64,000 nt of DNA from Miscanthus floridulus (GCF_019320115.1 NC_089597.1:115529401-115593400); one strand, 5' to 3'. Counted from the first letter of the stretch, positions 1-13,002 are shown. Notes: generated from the sequence alone by a model not told the origin. Translations and numbers: made by a program.

Positions 1-3000
1 CCGCCTCCTCTTCACTCTCGCTGTCATCGTCCCGAAGGGCGCTTCTACCGTACCTGTCTCCAGACTGGGCTCTGGCCCCATCTGTTCCAGAGTTTCCAGT
101 GTTATCATGGCCCCTGCTGCCCTGGTCTGATGACGCTGTTTCGAACCTGTCCCCACGGTCACCCCCTGGCCTTCTCTGTTCTCGCTTCGCAGCACGGTTA
201 TTTGGAGGTGGTGGGGGCACGAAGGGCGCCATACCCATGGGGCGATTAGGCCGTCCAGGTCCTCCCATTCCCATGCCTCCCATCAGTGGACCACGGCCAG
301 GGCCCATCATCATGTCAAGACCCAGAGGGAAAGGCTGCGGAGGCCTGCCAGGGAAGCCCATCCCGGGCATCGGGCCTCTAGCAAAGTCCCCAGGGAACCT
401 TGGGCCAACAAATGGTGGGAAGCCGCGTGGCATGCCAAAAGGATCAGGCATGCCAAAACCGCCACCGAAACCAAAGCCATCACCCATCATGTTGGGAGGG
501 AAGCCACGCCCTGCCATCATTGGCCCACGCATCATTGGCATTTGAGGCGGCCACATCATCCCCCTTCCTCTTCCCCTCCCTTGAGACTCTTGGCCGTTGC
601 CTTCTTCCTCCTCCTCGCTTTCCTCTTCCTCATCCTCTTCATTGTCATCAAACAGCACAATATCTTGATTATCAGCTGCCTCGTCAGCACTGACTCCCTT
701 TGCTTTTTCCTCCTCTCGCTTGGCCTCTGCTGCAATTAGCATAGCCTGAACCCATATTATAAAATATCAGACACAGGAAATGGACACTTCAAACAAGTGA
801 AAAAAAGGAAGAGGCAACATATGGTAACTAAAATAATATATATCAAGTAAACACAAGTGTACCGGGCCTTTCGACAAAAATGTACCAGGCTATTTCTCTT
901 TTAAGCAAAATAGCACTAGCACCGACCAACATGTGGAGTGCTACTGCTTGTAGAGAAGTGTATATGCATTGTTAGTCCTTATTCCATGAAGAGAATACAA
1001 TGTGCCATTATTAAATTTTAGTCAATCTAAAAGCAGTAGCAATTATCTCCATTAGAATAATAGTGTAAAGAAATATTGTAAATTTTAGTGATATCTTCCA
1101 CCTCTTTCTAGCACAACCCTGCTATGTGAATCTTATATGCACATAAATTATGGTCATCCACAACCATGATTTGACAATTACACAACTAGTTTAGAGTTAA
1201 GAAACAAGGCAAATAGTGCTCAAATGTGACTAGACCAAATCCTATAGTGTCAGTTGTGGTTGCAATGGACTAGGTTGATATGCCTGATAGTAAGAAAACA
1301 GAAAGGTAATGAGAATGTTAAAACCAAGATAAATGGCAATGGCAATAAATGCATAACCTACCGTAAGTTCGCTGTCTGGCTCCAGATAAAGCAGAGAAGC
1401 CAACTGCTCACCAATGAAAGGTTCTAGTTCCTGGCAATCTCTGCTGATCTGCATTAATCAGAAGTGAACTGAACAATTAAATCCTGGAAACTTTTTGAGA
1501 ATGTAGATGTATAAAAAAAGCATACAATTTCAACAATCTAGTCAATCATCAGTGTGTGCATACCACTAGAATTTCTGTTACTTATCTTTCTGGCCTACAT
1601 CAATTTAGAATATCCTACCGGCAAGATTACTTTTCCAGCTAGTGTTTTAATCATTATATAAACTATACAAAAGTTTGAAGTTTAATCAACCAACCAAACG
1701 TAACACAATATTATAATCTCTGGTGAAATATAAATCTACTCCCTCCGTTCCAAATTATAAGTCGCTTTGACTTTTTTGTTCATCCATTTTGCTATGTATC
1801 TAGACATATTATTATATCTAGATGCATAGCAAAATGCATGTACCAAAAAAGTCAAAACAACTTATAATTTGGAACGGAGGGAGTAGACAATAAGGATGAA
1901 CAACATATGTATGGTTTGTAGTTAAAGCAAAGTCAGCTCAGTCTTTCCAGGCAGGTTTGACAATGGCTCATTCAACATTTTGATAAAGAACAATCAAGAT
2001 GGAAATATATCAAAAAAATATGAAACAAGACAAGCCGTGAAATAGTGTTATATGTATAAGCTAAACCAACAGTTTCCACACTTTGCCATTTTATAATATA
2101 TAAAAACATAAGGTGTCGTATTTCAACGAGCCAAGGCCAGCGAACACCTAAGACAAGGTGATCCACGTACCTTAACAGGGAGGTTATCATTGTATGGATT
2201 GCGGAGATGATGGGTTTTCTGAAATGACAACTCACAAAGCTGCAGTGCAAAAACTGTTGTAAGTATAGACATAATGATGATAGACTTATCGTAAGGCTTT
2301 AATGCAAAAACAGATGGCAAGAAATATTCAATGAGAAGTCTTATCAGCCACAACTTCAATTAATGATTTGTTGAATGATATAACCATGCTTGTAAAGTGT
2401 AAACTCAACATCAATTTTATGGTCCAGTTCAAAACAAAGAATTTATATCAATATAAAGGTGATAAGCCATATTCAATTGTGTTATGTCCAGTTCATAAAA
2501 AACGTATACAGAACATAAACACAAGGCCTTTGGCCTACGCGCTTGCAAGAACTAAAGCTAACCAATGACTAGTTCATCTGTACAGTGAATGTAGCAGATC
2601 CAAATTTTGATATGGAAAACAGCGCCCAATGGAATGACACTTCAAGGAATTAATACGATAGTTTCAGCTCTAAATAAATTGTCTGGGCCTAAAGCACATC
2701 TTAACCACAATTCCATCAACATATAAGTCTCACTTTCTATCAATGTTTGCAAGTTTGTAAACCTGAGCTTGGCTATTTTAGATGGTTTTCCCAGAGGAGA
2801 ATTAAGTCCAGATTCCCTTGGGAACAGGGACAGGGTTGCACAGATGAATAGGTGGACAGAAAGGAAGATCTGCACTGTTACTAACCTAACCAAAAGTACA
2901 ACATACAAAAGTCTTCATGAACTATAATGTGAATTTATAACCATACTGTCATGGGCCAGGGCTAGGCGCAACACATTAGCCAAGCTGCACGGCTTCCCCG

Positions 3001-5987
3001 CCCAAGCCAGGCGGCAACAGCATGAACTTATGTGATGGGTTAGTTTTTCAGTCATTATTAGTTGCATTAGGAATTTCCATCTGTTTGCCACAATGCCACA
3101 TGGGCATTTAAAGGAGTAATGTGGTCTGTGAGGATCGAACAAAAAGAAAAATCAATATCCATGCCGATCTATCTTCTCCTTATCCTGCCATTGTGAGGCT
3201 ACCGCCGGCCGACAAGGTCACTCTGTTTGGGCTCAGGGCCATCTAAAACAGCCCATAACGCATAAGCTATGATAATCAGTTATCAGCTCAAAAGTCGAAT
3301 ATCCCAACATCTGGAAAGGGCTAAGCTACGATTAAAGTGGTGATAAACAAACATGAGTACAAAATCAGCAAGAAAAATGCACCTTAAGCCACTGCATAGA
3401 GAAGTTCCGACCATAATGTGCTGTTCCATGAGCAGATTTCCAATTTCCACCACCAATGTAGCCACCAATCCTAGAAGTCATCTTTGCACACCCCTTGAAA
3501 AGCATAACATTTAGTCTAGTAAATAAATTTAATTGAACAAATTCAAAATAGCATTTGCAAAGATTAGATCAAAGACAGGCAAATACAACAGTATTCATAA
3601 CAAATATAAACCTTCAGTATACCTGGAAATTGCGAGTTCTATTAATTGAGAATATCAAAATAACATTCTCAGTGGATTCAAAAGCTTCATTGAGTTTAGC
3701 CTCGTTACTCCTCTGTGTGGCCCAAATTCCTTGTTGAACTGATATTTCCAGATTCTCCCGATTGCAACTTTTAACAATGAAGTACCTAATGTTTTACATT
3801 TACCAACCCAAGACTGGATTAGAGAACCATTATAGTATAGCACAGCTGATACCATTAAACAATTAAATGGAACTTCTGACAAGATGCATAGGTGATGGTA
3901 TTACTAAAATATGAGCTAAATTACTGCATTCACTCAACCATAGCAATAGGTACAGAAGTAAAAAAAAATTGATAAAAGTAAGCAAGTAACCTGACAGAAG
4001 GTGAACCCATAGTACTGTTATGCATAAAACTAAGTAACTTGCTAAGCTCCATATATATTTCAACAAGCAAGTCAAATATCTGATTACTATGTCTGTAAAA
4101 CAAAAGGGATATTCTAACCCTTCTTTTTCAAGGGATTCCTCAAGAAACCCAAAAAGAAACGGAAAAAATGTTGATTTCCCAAATATTGCAGCGCATGAAC
4201 CAGACATATAAAAAAAATACTAAACAAGTACACATTCAGGTAATCAGGTTAAAGTATAGTGTAAACTGCATATGTGAATAATCCTGTGTATTGTCTCCAC
4301 GGGCAGCAGAGGCGTGCTCAATACCCTGTGTATGACATGGCCTGGATCAGACTACAGGTCTCCAAAATTAACCATTCATGCGATGTTCACCATCTCATGT
4401 GCTACTTGAACTTTCCACAACGAAATCCGTCTATACAAATAGAGTAGTAGCTTAGCAGTAACTATCATTACAAAAAGCTTCTTCTACTGAAGAGCTAAAT
4501 ATTGTGGAACCAACCTCAGAGAATAACTAGCTGACATATAACCTAGCTTTGTAATCCAAAGAGCAAAAATAACTACAAACTTTTTCTTTCAGTCAGTTAT
4601 AGAAGACACAAGTTTGAAATTAAGTACAATTTATCAACAAGTGTCAAAACATATAATATAATATAGTAGTTTTATGAGATACGCTGTTGCAACCAAAACT
4701 AAACTATGTATGTAGTTTTCACAGTTCTAAAAGCTTTACAAGCATGACTAGAAACTCCACACACACCTAGATGGTCCTTGTGGAAGGGGTGTGGCAATTC
4801 TAGTGGCCTGATGGCCATTTGAAACACCTTGGGCCTGGTCATTTGTATTTGGCTTCTGCTGCTGCTGCTGCTGCGGTGGCTGTTGATTCAGCATTTGTGC
4901 TTGTTGTCCACCAGCTGGTGGAGCCACAGCAGTAGCATTTTCTGCCGAATTTTGGTTAGGCATCCCAGAACCCTGTGGATGTTGGGGTCTCTCCCCCTGC
5001 TGATTATAATTATTATTTCTATTTTGACCGTATCTGTTGAAAGAGCGCATCTGCAAAATCTTCTGAAGAACTTCCTCAACAGAAGGCGGTGGCCCAGGTA
5101 GCTTGATATGCTTGTACCGGCAATTAGGACCATTGGGACAAAAACCCATCTTGTACCTGCAAAGTATGTTACAACAGATATTCAGATGTGACGAAAGATG
5201 GCAAGCAATCATTCTTAACTTTGAACAACGACTATACAAAAACTAATCCTAGTCACAGCTTTACAGGTTATAGTCGTATGGCCATTTTTGTAGCAAAAAA
5301 ACTGCCAAATGCATTGCATTCCTAGAATATCATATCAGTTGTAGCTTCTTTCAGTGAAACTATCAAAGTTGCTAAATTCTACAAAATTGAATCAAACCAC
5401 ATGTACCAACCGAAGATTAAGACAGACCCAGGGATCATGATCGCTATAATCTCAAACCCAAACCCCCTATCAATCAACACGAATTGGGCATCTTACTTAG
5501 AAAAATTACCGACGAGTTAACAAATTTCGTCAACCACAGCCACCACCAAGCTTATAAAAGCCACCTATTTCCCACCCAAACGTTAAAATCAACACGGGGA
5601 ACCCGAACAAGTCGGGTGGGATCAGAGATCTCACATGTTGCACTCCTTGACATCGTCGTACGAGTGCTTGTACGCGCAGTCGGGCTCGCGGCACTCGCCG
5701 AAGTCGCGGAAGAAGCGGCAGACGGGCATGCGGGCCTTGTCGAACTGGTGCAGGAACCCGCACGCCTCGCCCTTCATGCAGAGGCCGCGAAGCCAGTGCC
5801 GGCACACCGTCTGGCGGTAGCTCCCGCGACCTCGGCCGCGCCCGTGCATACCCGGCCCATCGCCGCCTCCGCCTCCGCCTGCGCCGGGGTCGGTGGAGGA
5901 CGGCACGGGCCCCCCGCCCCCGGCCGCCGGGACGGAGTCGAGGCCGCCCTCGAAGTCGAAGCTCAGTCCGCCGTCGCCGTCGTCCAT
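1..5987 (-). CDS. CPSF30: CPSF30-like polyadenylation factor with YTH domain (3' end off window)
   Basis: Seven exons by GT-AG splicing: 5635-5987, 4767-5156, 3623-3785, 3383-3493, 2171-2239, 1362-1448, and 1-745 (incomplete); about 639 residues are visible. Exon 1 gives an acidic, glycine-rich N-terminus, then CCCH fingers 1 and 2; the third (CNMYKMGFCPNGPNCRYKH) is split by intron 1. Exon 2 adds a Gln/Asn-rich linker. Exons 3-6 form a YTH domain (RYFIVKSCNREN, GIWATQRSNEAKLNEAF, GYIGGGNWK, KISRDCQELEP). The last exon is a Glu/Asp stretch followed by a long Gly/Met/Pro-rich tail. Known of the family: a nuclear cleavage and polyadenylation subunit; plant long isoforms bind m6A through YTH, and a short isoform ends in intron 2. 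That intron is 981 bp here. The start is the first ATG of exon 1, at 5987. Order and motifs match Arabidopsis CPSF30 and rice C3H45 as I remember them. Confidence 0.95.
1739..1883. mobile_element. Stowaway MITE in an intron of the CPSF30 gene
   Basis: A 145 bp palindromic element starts CTCCCTCCGTTCCAAATTAT and ends with its near-perfect inverse (ATAATTTGGAACGGAGGGAG). It is flanked by TA on both sides (1737-1738, 1884-1885), the Tc1/mariner target duplication. It sits in the intron between exons 5 and 6 and encodes nothing. Confidence 0.93.
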
Positions 5988-6310
5988 GGGGAGATGTTAG
6001 GGTTTGAGATTTTTTTTTTCGTCGATTTGTAAAAGAGAGGCATACGAGGGGGAAGCTGAACAGTTCTCTCTCCCTCTCTCTAGAAAATCAGCTTTGCTAG
6101 AGATCCCAATTTCGGAGATATGCATGCAGGTGACCGACTAATCTCAAGTGACCGACTCATATTCCACCATGGTAGATTCATGAATTAGATCAACGATTAG
6201 CTAAGATACAGAGAAAAAATCAACTTAATTTTCGAAGTTGGCTCGTGCTAGAACAAGGGTCTGTTTGGATCCTCCTTTTAACAGATGGTTGGATAGTTCA
6301 GGGTAGATAT
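5988..6310. promoter_or_regulatory. 5' leader and proximal promoter region of the CPSF30 gene
   Basis: Upstream (minus-strand sense) of the CPSF30 ATG. A homopurine/homopyrimidine run near 6065-6085 (CTCTCTCCCTCTCTCTAG on +) would be a GA-rich leader in the gene's sense, common in grass 5' UTRs. I see no convincing TATA box that fixes the transcription start. Confidence 0.4.
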
Positions 6311-6520
6311 AGCCTTGTTTGGATGTTTAGTTTTTGCCAGTTTTTAAGAAACTGGTTTTTAAAAACTGAGTGGGATCAAAACAGGCTAGTTTTTGTTGAC
6401 AGTTTTTGCCAAATATTTCAAAACCAATAAGCTTGTTGATATCCAGCCTTTGCTAATTTGTTGCGACCTATAGAGCAATAAATGAAGACAGGTTTTTAAA
6501 AACTCAATCCAAACACCCCC
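6311..6520. mobile_element. Short non-autonomous inverted-repeat element (MITE), probable
   Basis: The left end CTTGTTTGGATGTTTAGTTT is mirrored by the right end, where TTTTTAAAAACTCAATCCAAACACCCC is close to its reverse complement. Inner sequence repeats TTTTTAAAAACTG-like motifs. Length and lack of coding fit a hAT- or PIF-type MITE; exact ends and target duplication are not resolved. Confidence 0.5.
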
Positions 6521-6668
6521 GACTGATTTTTACTCATAATCCAGATTAAACTAGAGACAAAAGCTAGCTTTTAAGAATCTGAAAATAAAATATTAGCATG
6601 TATTAGCAACTTTAAACAAAGCTAATGGAACTAATAATTAGCATCCCTCCCGCTAATAATTAGCAGGT

Positions 6669-6846
6669 ATGTTTAGATCCACTAGTATTAATTAGTTGCT
6701 ACTCCCTTTTCTTGATATATTATTTTTATTATGTATCTAGACATATTATATATATAAATACATAACAAAACTACATTAAAAAATAAAATATCTTGTAATT
6801 AGAGCCGAAGGGAGTAACTTTTTTTAGTGCTAATAAATCTAAACAA
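6669..6846. mobile_element. MITE interrupted by a Stowaway element
   Basis: The outer ends TGTTTAGATCCACTAGTATT and AGTGCTAATAAATCTAAACA are imperfect inverted repeats typical of a grass MITE family with TGTTTGGATCC-type ends. A complete Stowaway lies between its halves at 6702-6814, so this element is the older one. Confidence 0.6.
6702..6814. mobile_element. Stowaway MITE nested in another MITE
   Basis: 113 bp, beginning CTCCCTTTTCTTGATATATT and ending GAAGGGAG, with TA on both flanks (6700-6701 and 6815-6816). AT-rich, non-coding interior with a partial palindrome. Confidence 0.8.
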
Positions 6847-7065
6847 GCGCTAAGGAAATAACCTAGCTAATCGGAGCTGTTTTTTTGTGAGGTGAGGAGC
6901 AAAACAAGAAGCCAGTTCATTTTAATTTATATGTGTTGGGTCTTTAATTATGTTGATGTAACCAATTGAGAGAGAAAATAAATGGTGGCACATATTGAAA
7001 GTCATTGTAGGTACTCTTACATTTTTTTTGACAAATAGGCACTCTTACATTTATCTAGAACAATA

Positions 7066-10000
7066 ATCCCTTTGTCCTAGAATAGAAGTCGTTCTCGCTT
7101 CTCGAGAAGTCAAACTTTTTTAACTTTAACCAATAATATATAAAAAACTATTGATATTTATAATACATAATTATTATCATTAAATAGATCATTCAATATA
7201 CTTTCATAATACGTACTATTTTTTACAAAGCTAGTTAAAGATGAGTGTAACACTCCCGGTGCTATCGCTTAAACAACTCGCTAAACTATGTCATGAGCAT
7301 CATGTTTATGTGTCAATGCATGTGATAAAGTGTGTAGATCAATTTCTGTAACTCAAAACGATCAACAAAAATGCTTAACGAAAGTTTATTCAATAGTCAT
7401 GTTATATCACTTACGGTTTAAAACTAATTTTTATTAAGCAAAAATACTATAGAACATGTATGTGACACTTAAATAAAGTTGAAAGTACAAACTTGGTAGA
7501 TGACAATGTAACTTTAACTTTTGGAAAATAGATGTTGTTAACTAGTGTTTTGGGACCTCTAAAATCAAACTTGACGTTAAGATAAGCTCTTTTCGTTAAG
7601 TCGGCAAGCACTTGAACGATTGTTAAAATATCATTTTTGACGAATTATATTGAGCGAAATAGTTAAATGGTGCTTAAATATTTTGCTCCTCCAGGTTAGT
7701 ATAGGGTATGGACTATTACATGAAGTATTTATTGGTTGAAGTTAACAAGGTTTAGATCTATTAAAAATTACGACAAAAGAGTTAATGGTGACTTAGCCTC
7801 AATTGAAATCCTTAACTTCTTAAGTATGGAAAAGTAGTAAGACAATGCTATTTTGACATTTAATTTCTAATAAAAATGTTTAAACACTAGTCGCACGTTT
7901 TGGTATTGTTAATTGCATAAAAACGAGTGCTTGAGCATGGCATGGGTCGACATTGTGTTGGATGTCATGTTGTCCACTCTAAAATTGCCCTAACTTCACT
8001 AGAACGCGTTGTGAACCCTGATTCGGTGTTCGATTCGTGAACCGGTGTTCAGCGTGACGAACCCATGTTGGCACCTCCCTATCTCCCTTTCTGGTCGCTC
8101 TCTAGATGTGAGGTTTGCTTCGTTAGCTAGATGTTAGTATCGACTTTGGGTTCATAGAGTTGGTTGAGTCTTCATCGAGTTGGTAAGTAGTTTTTGGCCC
8201 TCTTTAATAAGCGTGCATGTCACCATTTCGTCCATTTGGCCCCGTGGGCACGGTCGCCTCGCGCTCATGCGCAGCTGGCGCCGGGCTCGGTCTCGGGCTG
8301 GTCACGACCTTTTTCGGTGCTCGCACTATTTTGGCCAGGGAACTCGTCGGTGACGTGGTGACTCGCCGGTGTCCATCACAGAGCGCTGCCGCCCCATCTC
8401 GGGCGCACGTGGCCAGGCCGCCACAGCGCTTCCCAGCTTCAACTGTCAGTAGGGTGTACACCACGGTGAGCTACGGATGCTTCTCCGCCATCTCTACCTA
8501 GCCGTGAGGGCGTAGACTAGCTAGAACAGTCACGCCGTCGCCGCGGATAGCCGCTTGCCGCTGCAACTCGCGATAGTGCGCCTCCGAGTCCCTAACCGCC
8601 ACCCATTCTTGCGTGTTTAGCAGTAGATGGTTGCCGGTCCCTTACTTCCGTCGTAGCGAGCCTAGTTGGCCTGGCGTAACCGCTGTTGCCACCGATGTGC
8701 CGCGCCGCCGCGCGCGGGCACACCGAGGACCGCCCCATTACGAAGGCGATGTATTCCGGGGTGCTTTGGGCAAAACTCGAGACTAGTGGAACAGTGTTGC
8801 ATAGTGTCGTTTGAATTTTTAAGAGTACGAGCCCTCTTTTGCAAAATGGGCAGGCGCGTGCGGGCTCCTCGCCGTGGGCCGCTTGGTGGGTCGGCCTGCT
8901 ACGTGCGTGGCCGCTTGGTGGGCCGAATCGTTGGCCATCGGCCCTTTTCTTTTTCTAAATCATTTTCTAATTAGTTTTCCAAGGTAAACTTATAAATTCA
9001 ATATAAATTTGTGTAGTTGACCAAAAATTATGAAACCAATTTTGTTAAGTTCATAAAATCATGATCTACCTGCTAGTGTACTTGGTTCCCATAGTTCTAA
9101 AATATTTCATGGCTGCCTTAAAAATTTTAACATGCTCTAATATTATTTAAGCGTAAACTTGTAGGAATTTTCATGATAAATTGATAATAGTGTTGACTCT
9201 GAAATTTTTACAGTAAATTTCTAACATTATTAGGTGCTCACTATAATTTTTGTAGCTCCATAAAAATTAGTTTGTTAAGGTAACTAAATAAGCCCTAGTA
9301 CAAAAATATATAATTAATCAATCAAATGTCAAAAATAATTGAGGGTTGTAGAACGAAAATATTTTCTGAAAACAAGCCTTACTTGGTGACATGGATACGT
9401 AGACTAGTGCGTAGTCATTAAGCTAGCTCGTTAGCTCCTGGAGCATAATCGTATTATAGAGTTGCAGTTACCATTGGTTAATTGCGTCTCTGCGTTGAAT
9501 CCACGAACAACGATGGAATCGTGGAGATGACCGGAGTAGCGGAAAAGATGGTGACTTAATGATCATGCCACCAAGATGAAAGTTAACTTGGTTATATCTT
9601 ACCTAGGCAAGCCCCGGTGCATAACCCCTATTATTCTGTACTTTATCTTATGCTTATACATTAAGTTTTAAGAAGTTGAATGAAAACCACTTGCATATAT
9701 ATATCCTTATCCTATGAGTCCTACTAGTATATCAGTATCGTATAGATTGCTATACTATAGGACCCGGTAGAAGTCGAGTGATTACCCGTCACTCATGAGA
9801 GATAGAAAAGATATTATTGTTGTTATTATATTACTATCACATAGAATATATATGAATAATAATTAGAGACCGGGCAGAATGATACTTTGGATCTGGACTT
9901 GGTTAGACATTTGAGCGAGGCTCGGATTACACTTGTTCTGCCTATGTCGGATAAGGACCGGCCGTTGTATTGGATTCTAGTCAGGTCACAGACTTATTAT

Positions 10001-11124
10001 CCTGAGCACATACTTCCTTATGGGGGTGGGAAGGCTCGTTGCTCTCTTGTCGTGGGTTCTGGCTCTTTTTGGACCGACTGATTGGAGACGGAGATGGTGG
10101 AGGTCTAAGCACCACACTGAGTCCGGGACTCAGGTGTGGGGGTTTGGAGTCCAAGTTTGGACGGAGACCTGGACCCCTTGACAGGAAAGTGGTGGGTTGG
10201 TCCTGCTTGTGCCTGGGGTACAAGCGGGACATGTGTTTCAGGGTACTCAGCTGTGATACATTGGTTCGTAAATTGTCATGTGATACGGTACGACTTGGCT
10301 ACGATCTAGCACCGTAGTAAGAACTGAAATATGAAAGATGGTAAAATAGTTCTGATTGCTTACCACCTGCTTGAAAGTAGCATAGGTGCTTACATAGAAT
10401 AGTTAGTTAATGAACTAATGGTGACTGCTAATAAAATTGAATATAAGGACACATGTTTAGTAATGCTCCTGCAGATGCAATAAATCCACAAGCCAGATAG
10501 CCTTGTATATCATTGGAGTCTTTTCTTTTCTTCTGACGGGTAAGTCTTGCAGAGTACAATTGAGTACTTAGGGTTTGTCTTACCCTGTTGCAAGTGACAG
10601 ATGGATGCTAGAGCTGACACTTGTATGCGGAAACCTCCTGGTGGGCTCAACGAGGATTTTCTCAACGTTGCGGACATAGAGTTTATTTAAAACTTCCACC
10701 CAAAATATTTTACAATGGAAAAACTTATAACCTGTTATGATGTATATAATGGATCATTATGTTAATGTTTTACTTGTCATTAAATGATTTTATTTCCGCT
10801 AAAACTCTGATAACCTAGTTATATTCCACTGTTATAAACAATAAATATTATACTCTGATGTTGCACGGAAAGTGATGTAAGAAATGGCTAAAATGTTGTA
10901 AGCTTTATTCTCCTATTTATGATCCTGTTGAAAAATATGGATTTTTGGGCTCTCCCTTGGGGTGTGCTCGACAGAACTGCCTGATGTATCTCACCTTCGG
11001 GGTGTTTAATGTCTAGTGGAAGACAAGCGCCTCCATAAGTAAGTTATTTCGGGCGGTTCTGCCACAATAAGAAAGTTTGACCTTCACGCAACTCATAATG
11101 TCCTTCTTCTTGGGACGGAGGGAG
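7066..11124. mobile_element. Stowaway MITE split by a 3.8 kb insertion
   Basis: The left part, 7066-7245, starts ATCCCTTTGTCCTAGAATAG after TA and contains the family's usual AAACTTTTTTAACTTTAACC and TCATTAAATAGATCATTCAA stretches. The right part, 11067-11124, ends TTGGGACGGAGGGAG followed by TA (11125-11126). The halves match the two ends of one grass Stowaway family and are separated by the element at 7246-11066. Confidence 0.75.
7246..11066. mobile_element. Non-coding TG...CA element (solo-LTR-like), 3.8 kb
   Basis: It begins TGTAACACTCCCGGTG and ends CGGGCGGTTCTGCCACA, with 5-bp flanks ATGAG (7241-7245) and ATAAG (11067-11071), one mismatch. TG/CA termini and a 5-bp duplication are the retroviral-type integration signature. 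No gag or pol motif is readable on either strand. A GC-rich stretch (8200-8930) and a short G/C-rich block near 10020-10220 carry only chance ORFs. I see no second copy of the first 200 bp inside, so a very long solo LTR or a large non-autonomous LTR derivative are both possible. Confidence 0.55.
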
Positions 11125-11608
11125 TACTTCAGAAGTACGACAACTTACACGTAAGTTGTTGAAGGTATGACAAATGTAGCGACTTTCTGATCCGATTCAA
11201 GATTATGATTTTGACAACTTTGATAATAAAGTTATGACTATATAGCTTTCCGTGGACGATAATAATAGAAACACATGGAAATGATTTTTTTTGCGAATGA
11301 CGTGGGAATAATTATTGATGTATCTTTCTAGGATTCGACTCTTAGTCGTTTGCCTAAGGGTTAGAATGAGGCACTCCACTGGAATTTTAAATTTTTAATC
11401 TTACATGTGCCCTTTATGATTTTGTACAGACCAATGTTGTAAATATAATTAATTCAATTAATATATTTTCATCATATTGCAGTATCTTGGTATAATTTTT
11501 GTATTCATGTACACTTTTGTCACACTAAAACATGATACTTTGAGTTAGAACTTGTCTATACTTACCCTGTTCCAAAGTAAGGCCTCTTTGGAATTACCTT
11601 GTTCCAAA

Positions 11609-11941
11609 GTAAGGCTCCTTTGGAACACAGGATTGAAAAAAAATACAGAAATAGGAAAAACATAGGAATAGATAGGAATACATATGTAAAATATAGAAAT
11701 GAAAAATATAGGAATGTTATAGGTATAGGTGTTTGGATGGACCACAAGAAAAACATAGGAACAAGAAACAATGAGGTTGGAGTGGATGTTTTTTTCTATG
11801 ATTTTTTCTTGTGAAATCAAAACAAAGGAAAGTTTTCTATGTTTTCCCCATGATCATTTCGTGTGAACCAAATAGTGCTACAGTAATTTCATCCATAGAA
11901 GTTAAAATTCTACATTTCTTCTACAATCTAAAGGGGTCCTA
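11609..11941. mobile_element. hAT-like MITE, probable
   Basis: The left end AAGGCTCCTTTGGAACACAG is mirrored at the right by AATCTAAAGGGGTCCT. The interior is A-rich with many ATAGGAA motifs and its reverse complement in the right half. The extra TTCCAAAGTAAGGCCTCTTTGGAA just upstream (11569-11592) looks like a partly duplicated end. No coding capacity. Confidence 0.6.
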
Positions 11942-12551
11942 AATGATATTTTAGCTACGAATCTAGATGTCTAGATTCATAGCTACAAGGTTATTTATTT
12001 GTAGGATGGAAGAGCAGATGTTTCCTTGCTTTTTATCAACCGAGCGATACAAACCCAATGGCCGGGATGATTATGCTAGCTCTAACATAGTTTCGCCCAA
12101 CCTTCTTCCTCAATTGCTATGAGAGGCTTTCTTATTTATTTGTTTGGCTCAATCAACTATCCACTCAAAAAAAAGTCTGGACTGCAGGTCCAGTTAAATA
12201 GAGTCCTCCACTCAAAAAAAAAACAGAGTTAAATAGAGTCCAAGGAATGCAAAGAGAATTTGGATAATCCAGGCTCTAGTGGGCCCTTCCCTCTCTCGCT
12301 CGCTTTTCCTTCCTCGGGCGCAGACCAGGCGAGTGCCGCCGCCCTCCGCTAGGTCTTCGCAGGCGACGAGCACCCACCGGTATGCACGATCCTTCTCCAC
12401 CGAGCACCCCAAACCCTAGCGTAACCTATCTGTATTCGGATCTGACCCAATTACAACATCATACCTACCAACTTCAAGATTTTCTGCAAAAATTGTCCAC
12501 CCCTCCCATCGAGATTCTTAAGTAAACCAGGCATCAACTCTTGTGTACTAA

Positions 12552-12898
12552 GGGCATGTTTGGTTCTTTAGCCACCTCCTAAAATTCCTATCACATCGAA
12601 TGTTCGACACATATATGCAGTATTAAATATAGATTAATTATGAAACTAATTATACAACTTACGACTAATTTACGAGACGAATCTTTTAAACATAATTAGT
12701 CCATGACTTGACAACATGGTGCTACAGTAAACATAGTGCTAATGATAGATTAATTAGGCTTAAAAAAATCCAGTCTTGGAAATTGAACCTCCATCTATGT
12801 AATTAGGTTTTATAATTAATCTATATTTAATGCTTCTTACTAGGCATCTAAATATTTGATGTGACATAATTTTATGAGCCACTCAGAACAACAGCCCC
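12552..12898. mobile_element. High-copy grass MITE
   Basis: The left end GGGCATGTTTGGTTC pairs with right end CAGAACAACAGCCCC. The interior carries blocks I recognise from a very abundant grass family (TAATTAGTCCATGACTTGAC, GGTGCTACAGTAAACAT, AGATTAATTAGGCTTAA). No coding. Confidence 0.75.
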
Positions 12899-13002
12899 TA
12901 ATTCTGCGAACAGAATGCCAGCAGGTAGCATGTCCAATCTTCTTTAACCTGTTATACACATGCCATGCTCATCTACCAGGAGGGGGGATCGTTCTTGGCA
13001 CA

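Noticed and set aside
99..545. 148-codon plus-strand frame, Gly/Pro-rich
   Set aside because: Antisense of the Gly/Met/Pro-rich last exon of CPSF30; composition keeps the opposite strand open.
2947..3245. Possible solo LTR in a CPSF30 intron (TGTCATGGGCC ... GGGCTCAGGGCCA)
   Set aside because: Ends look LTR-like and it differs in base content from the intron, but flanking 5-mers do not match, so I did not list it as a feature.
5484..6032. 182-codon plus-strand frame
   Set aside because: Antisense of the GC-rich CPSF30 first exon; no domain, while the minus strand has clear CCCH fingers.
8204..8974. Several 60-100 codon frames on both strands
   Set aside because: GC-rich part of the 3.8 kb non-coding element; frames overlap one another and carry no motif.
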